Source of the DNA: Apium graveolens
Taxonomy: Eukaryota > Streptophyta > Magnoliopsida > Apiales > Apiaceae
DNA length: 64,000 bases
NCBI RefSeq assembly: GCF_009905375.1
Contig: NC_133652.1
Span: 24,295,339 to 24,359,338, forward strand
Direction of reading: 5' to 3'
Part shown: piece after piece, positions 59,770 to 64,000 of the stretch
How the letters are laid out: each line of letters begins with the position of its first letter
Position numbering within the stretch: position 1 is the stretch's first letter
Made by a program: the position numbers and the translations under genes
The notes under the pieces: model-generated
Seen by the model: the letters and a program-made list of their open reading frames with translations, nothing else
Told to the model about the DNA's origin: nothing
Databases searched by the model: none

Positions 59770-59997
59770 CTCCTCCTACCCATTCATTTATTTACTTATT
59801 TACACTACGTCTCTCGATTCTTTATGTTTCAAAGTTTTTCAAAATTAGTAAGGATATATAATATTAGAAGTTACACATTATCTATATTACTTCATTATAC
59901 TCTATTTATACATTTAACATTACATTAAAGTTTATTGGTTCACTTATGCCCAATTCCAATGTAAAGAATTTTATAGGAAAATTGGGTGGAAGGAGAG
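59770..59997. mobile_element. Stowaway-like MITE, end of unit C
   Basis: Copy of 19697-19924 between TA dinucleotides. Confidence 0.6.
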
Positions 59998-60157
59998 TAT
60001 ATATTTTAGAAAACATAAGTTAAGGGACATCACAACAAGAAAACCGGCTAAGTACGACTCGTCAAAAATCGGTCGGATTTAATAGTCAAGCCTCAGTTTG
60101 ACTAGTACAGTTAGCTAACTAGTGTTTATTCCTCAATTGGTGTTTCAATTTTTTAAA

Positions 60158-61416
60158 GAGGATTTATACAATCTGTCCCAAATTTATGAGTTACTTTACT
60201 GATATGTCCTTTTTTATTCAATAATTATAATTATGTCCTCTAGTTAATTTTAACTCATGTAAAACTCATATATATATATAACTACTTTATATATAATACT
60301 AAATATGACTAGAATGCCCTATAATACAAATACTAAGCCATAAAACTAGATTTTAGGTTCTTAAAGATCACATAAAATATTCCACATTAAAATATAATTC
60401 ATAATTCAGTTCAGTAGAATTGTCTCAAAAATCTAGTGTCCCGGGTCGGTTGTTATTGAAATTTTAGAATTAAGCAACGCCTGCAAATGCAAATACATAT
60501 ATATTTGATGTTGTTAAAAATCAAAATAAAAAGAATGATATAGCGAGTCTATGATATAGTGAAAGAATGATTGTGTTAGCAAAACAAAATATTCTTTAAG
60601 TTTTGTCAGCAATCAACTACAACTATAATATCCTTCAAGTAAGGTTAAACAACACTCATGGTGTCCTTCGAGTAAGCCTAAGTTGGGAATGACGATTTCA
60701 TCAATGAAAACAAGTCAAGCAAGCAGCCATGCAAGATTCGTAGTACTGGTACACCAATGTGTATATACATGTATATTTATATTTATTGATTGAGAAAGTT
60801 TTTTACATTGATCTGCAAACTTAAGTCAGTGTGATGTTTCACTCTATTTGTTGCATCATAATTTGTTAAATTTTAGTTTTCATCATTTTCTAGAAGTTAT
60901 GTGGTCTCCTGTATATATAAACACTTTTCGGATTAGATTTAACTCTTTTCATCAACAATATAATCATGCACATTAAGATATCACAATATAACGGTAGCGT
61001 AAAAAGATTATATATAACATTTGAAACTATTAAAGTTACCCATGATTACGCCCTTACTTGAACATGATCTGTTCTATAGTAATCGTACCTCTGTATCCTT
61101 GATTTCTAAGGAGACAGGTGACCAAGTCTGGTGGATGAATCATGGTTGTAGGACCAGAGCGTGATTAACAGCCCTGCATGGTCAGTGCACCATTCAGAGC
61201 CGTAGAGGATCGTTCTCAGTTGGGTTCTTCCTGGCTGGGGTGGTCTTGCAGTTGTCTGACAGACCACTGAACTTTTATTTAGCAAAAAAAAAAGTTAACC
61301 ATGATTAATTACAAATTATAAAATATCTGGTATATAGGATATATCTCTAAATATAATTACAAATAGGACATATTTATAAATCAACTTTTAAAATGGGACA
61401 TATTAGTAAAACACCC
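60158..61416 (+). mobile_element. Nested Mutator-like foldback element, unit D
   Basis: 1259 bp with the cleanest ends: TTTTTTAAA at 60149-60157 and 61417-61425, left end GAGGATTTATACAATCTG, right end TTAGTAAAACACCC. It contains the U3 retropseudogene. Confidence 0.6.
61048..61290 (+). pseudogene. U3 snoRNA retropseudogene, unit D
   Basis: Flanking 17-bp repeats at 61032-61048 and 61291-61307. Box A region GATCTGTTCTATAG at about 61066-61079; box D GTCTGA at about 61255-61260. Confidence 0.75.
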
Positions 61417-62428
61417 TTTTTTAAAATTATTTTTCAATGATCCAACCGTATGTATGTCAATATATATGTGTGTGTGTATTAGTGATATAACCAAAATTTC
61501 AAATCAAAATAATTTTATTTGATTTGTCATTTTAACAGTCAAGTTTCAGTTTGACTAGTATAGCTAACTAGTGTGTATTCCTGAATTGGTGTTTCGACTT
61601 TTTTAAAAATATTTTTCAACGATCCAACCTTGGATGTCAATATATATACATATATATTAGTGGTATAACAAAAATTTCATATCAAAATAATTTTATTTGG
61701 TTAGCCATTTTAATAATCAAGTTTCAGTTTGACTAGTACAGTTAACTAGTGTTTATTCCTGAATTGGTGTTTCAATTTTCTTTAAAAAAAATTCAATGAT
61801 CCAACAGTATGTCAAAGTGTATATATATATATATATATTAGTGATATAACCAAAGTTTCATATCAAAATAATTTTATTTGGTTTGTCATTTTAACAGTCA
61901 AGCTTCAGTTTGACTAGTACATCTAACTATTATTTAATCCTAAATTGTTGTTTCGATTTTTTTAAAAATACTTTTTAAATTATTATTTTTTGTGTGTTTT
62001 TTCGTTTACTAAATACAACCACTTGCAATCAATTTAATTATTTCAACCGATTTCGGTTGAAATCGTTTTTTTTTTTTTGTATTTGGTTATTTTGTTTTTT
62101 TTGCTATTTCAGTAAATTCAAACAAAAAAAGCGGAAAAATATCCCTCCATTTGGTAAGGCTATATTGGACAGCTAGCAGTTGAATTTAGGAGCGTAAAAA
62201 TAATTTAGTTGGCGGGAAAATTCCCTCCAGTTTTGGCAAGGCTAAATTCGACCGCACAAAAATACCAGTCAAATTTTTAACTAAATTCAACCGCACTATG
62301 TCAATCGAATTGAAATTCGACCGTTGGCGGTTGTATTTAGCCGTGGTTGACCATAAATTCGACCGAATTCGGTCGAATTTAGATCGGTTGAATTTGTTCG
62401 TTGTATTTAACCTTATATTCTTGTAGTA

Positions 62429-62865
62429 GATGTTTTACTAATATTTGAAATAGATGAGATAAATCCCTAGATTGTTATTTAATAATATTTGATATTGCTC
62501 TCAAATATTTAGATTATTCTGAATTATTATATTTTAGATGGTAAACCAAAAAACAAAAGTTGTTAGAAAGCACAACTGTTAAGTAGATTGAAATGTACGT
62601 GTAGTGGTATCGGATGCTAGAAAGAAATTATCAAGAAGCTCCTATTTTGGTTGTTTCCTCTTGATTACAAAATCAAATAAAAAAATGTAGGCCCCTTCTA
62701 AACGGAAATTAATAATGGAGACTTACTCGATATCATCTTCATTTTCTCTTTTCTCTTCCTAAAACATTTTTAACCTTATTTTCCGGTTCGACAAACCTTT
62801 CCATCTCTGCACCCCCTTCCTCTCTCCTCACAGATCTCTAACCTGCAGTCGAAAATTTTCTTGCA
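62429..62865 (+). promoter_or_regulatory. Leader region of DUF4283 copy D
   Basis: Copy of 1831-2267. The upstream ATG at 62715 opens only a 15-codon frame here, because TCCCAAA has become TCCTAAA. Translation of this copy may thus be less hindered than in copy A. Confidence 0.4.
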
Positions 62866-64000
62866 ATGGACTCACAAAAACAACCTGCAGCTCTCTCTAA
62901 TAAGCTTTCCCCTTTCTTTGGCATGAAAAAATCTGTTGGATACGAAGATCAACAAGCCTCTCACTCGAAATTATCTAGGCCGGGAAGGGATGCCACAAAA
63001 TCGCTTATCGAGGAGCAAGCTAATGAATCTTCATTCACTTTTCATCCTGAGAATGTGGTTAACAAGAACAATGGTTATTTACTTGTCAAACCTTCACATG
63101 AATTTCTACAAAATGCTTGTGATTATTGGAAGAGTAGTTGCTTAGGTTACTTCGATAATAATGTGATTGCAAATACTGATAAAACTAAAATTAAGGATGC
63201 TCTTGTAGAGAAATATCATAAAGTTGGTCTTACCGATGTTTATTTCGATCAATTGGGTTATTTGGTTTTGAAATTTGAAAATACTCAATCTGCTTCCAAA
63301 GCCATTGAATGCAGTCCTCTGTACATTGATGGTCAGAGAATTCATGTGCACAAATGGTTTGAGCATTTTCAAACTGTTTATCCTTTGAACAAAGAAAATG
63401 TTTGGATTGAGATCTCTAATATTCCTTTCAATTATTGGTCTGTTGAAGGGTTATGCTATATATGTAGTGCTATAGGTAGGCCTATAGCATTTCATAGACA
63501 AACTCTTGTGAGTGCTAAGAATAAGTCCCCTTCTGATCAATCTCTAGTCTGTGTGGAGATTGATGTGGGTGCAACCCGACCTACTGTTCTTATGACTGTG
63601 ATTCCTGGTCATTCTGATAAATTTATGGCTAGGGTTAACATTGTTTATCTGGAATCTCCTCAAAGCTGCCTTATGTGTCTTTCCGTTGATCATTCAACGG
63701 AAGCTTGTGAGGATGTACTGGAATTGGTTCCTTGTATGTACGATTCTGCAAGACAAGGAAAGGATATATTCAAGTGGAAGAAAGAATATTTCTGTGATAC
63801 AGATGATAGTATCCCCGAAGAGGAAGTTCAGGTTTCTGAGCCACAGGGTGAATCTAAAGGCAAGCTTGTGGCTGATGAAGGGGAGAGTCATGAGGGTACC
63901 TATTCTAGGATGGTGGTTATTGGCCTCCCAGCTAAACCTGAACAGTACTTCCAGCGGAAGCACATTCGCAGGGAAAGAAAGAGGTCAATATTGGAACAGG
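62866..64000 (+). CDS. DUF4283 and zinc-knuckle protein, copy D (partial, open to window end)
   Basis: Starts at the ATG equivalent to 2268 and stays open for 378 codons to the window edge. There are no indels relative to copy A (both are 1135 bp to the same point), and neither nonsense codon of copies B and C is present. The zinc knuckle and DUF4283 region are complete. It has a few substitutions, such as Asp for His near residue 128 and Ser for Ala near 226. The last 45 or so codons lie outside. With copy A it is one of two candidates for a working gene. Confidence 0.8.
   Translation, partial: MDSQKQPAALSNKLSPFFGMKKSVGYEDQQASHSKLSRPGRDATKSLIEEQANESSFTFHPENVVNKNNGYLLVKPSHEFLQNACDYWKSSCLGYFDNNVIANTDKTKIKDALVEKYHKVGLTDVYFDQLGYLVLKFENTQSASKAIECSPLYIDGQRIHVHKWFEHFQTVYPLNKENVWIEISNIPFNYWSVEGLCYICSAIGRPIAFHRQTLVSAKNKSPSDQSLVCVEIDVGATRPTVLMTVIPGHSDKFMARVNIVYLESPQSCLMCLSVDHSTEACEDVLELVPCMYDSARQGKDIFKWKKEYFCDTDDSIPEEEVQVSEPQGESKGKLVADEGESHEGTYSRMVVIGLPAKPEQYFQRKHIRRERKRSILEQ

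Larger units (their letters stand above)
31817..60030 (+). repeat. Tandem unit C
   Basis: 28.2 kb because of two complete copia insertions, a Stowaway-like MITE and a copia relic cluster. It lacks the MITE dimer and the TRIM of A and B, and its RT relic is in the opposite orientation. Sequence like 17493-19957 of unit A resumes at 57565. Confidence 0.9.
60031..62428 (+). mobile_element. CACTA-like element, unit D
   Basis: 2398 bp, left end CACAACAAGAAAA, right end CTTGTAGTA (last G changed to A), then GAT. Three 180-bp repeats at about 61430-61990. Both outer bases that matter for transposition are mutated. Confidence 0.8.
60031..64000 (+). repeat. Tandem unit D (runs past the window)
   Basis: Fourth copy of the unit, seen through the CACTA element and most of the DUF4283 frame. 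It is closest to units A and C in this part. Confidence 0.9.

Overview
This is a gene-poor, strongly AT-rich stretch of nuclear DNA from a flowering plant. It has Ty1/copia elements primed from the initiator tRNA-Met site, a TRIM, a gag-only LTR element, CACTA-type ends, small MITEs, and a plant gene family with a DUF4283 domain and a zinc knuckle. Nothing in it is bacterial or organellar, and the species cannot be told from the sequence.

Layout. The window is a direct tandem array of four diverged copies of one large unit, cut here at the left CACTA end. Unit A is 1-19957 and is already under way at the window start. Unit B is 19958-31816, unit C is 31817-60030, and unit D is 60031-64000 and runs off the end. 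Each unit starts with a non-autonomous CACTA-like element. Nested in it is a foldback element with a 9-bp target duplication, and nested in that is a retroposed copy of U3 snoRNA. About 435 bp downstream of the CACTA end lies a 423-codon DUF4283/zinc-knuckle reading frame. The rest of each unit is decayed Ty1/copia sequence, MITEs and spacer.

Gene copies. The reading frame occurs five times. The copy at 2268 is intact, and the copy at 62866 is intact as far as it can be seen. The copies at 22018 and 34710 each carry one nonsense codon. A fifth copy at 5288, made by a local 3-kb tandem duplication, is wrecked by small indels, a nonsense codon and a 1.78-kb gag-only LTR element.

Differences between units. 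Unit A has the 3-kb duplication and an extra pasted copy of a foldback MITE dimer. Unit B has lost several segments, one probably by recombination between the two MITE dimers. Units A and B share a TRIM that C lacks. A 1.3-kb piece of old copia RT/RNase H lies in opposite orientations in A/B and in C. The order of relic pieces suggests that C is ancestral and A/B are inverted. Unit C alone carries a young copia element (39501-44413, minus), a Stowaway-like MITE (45672-45940) and a second, larger copia element (49080-57546, plus). The right LTR of the second element is cut off at a 14-bp-arm palindromic junction.

Function. The only plausible host genes are the DUF4283/zinc-knuckle copies, which resemble ORF1-type nucleic-acid-binding proteins of plant LINEs but have no reverse transcriptase beside them. 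All other coding matter is transposon-derived, and both copia gag-pol frames carry inactivating stops.
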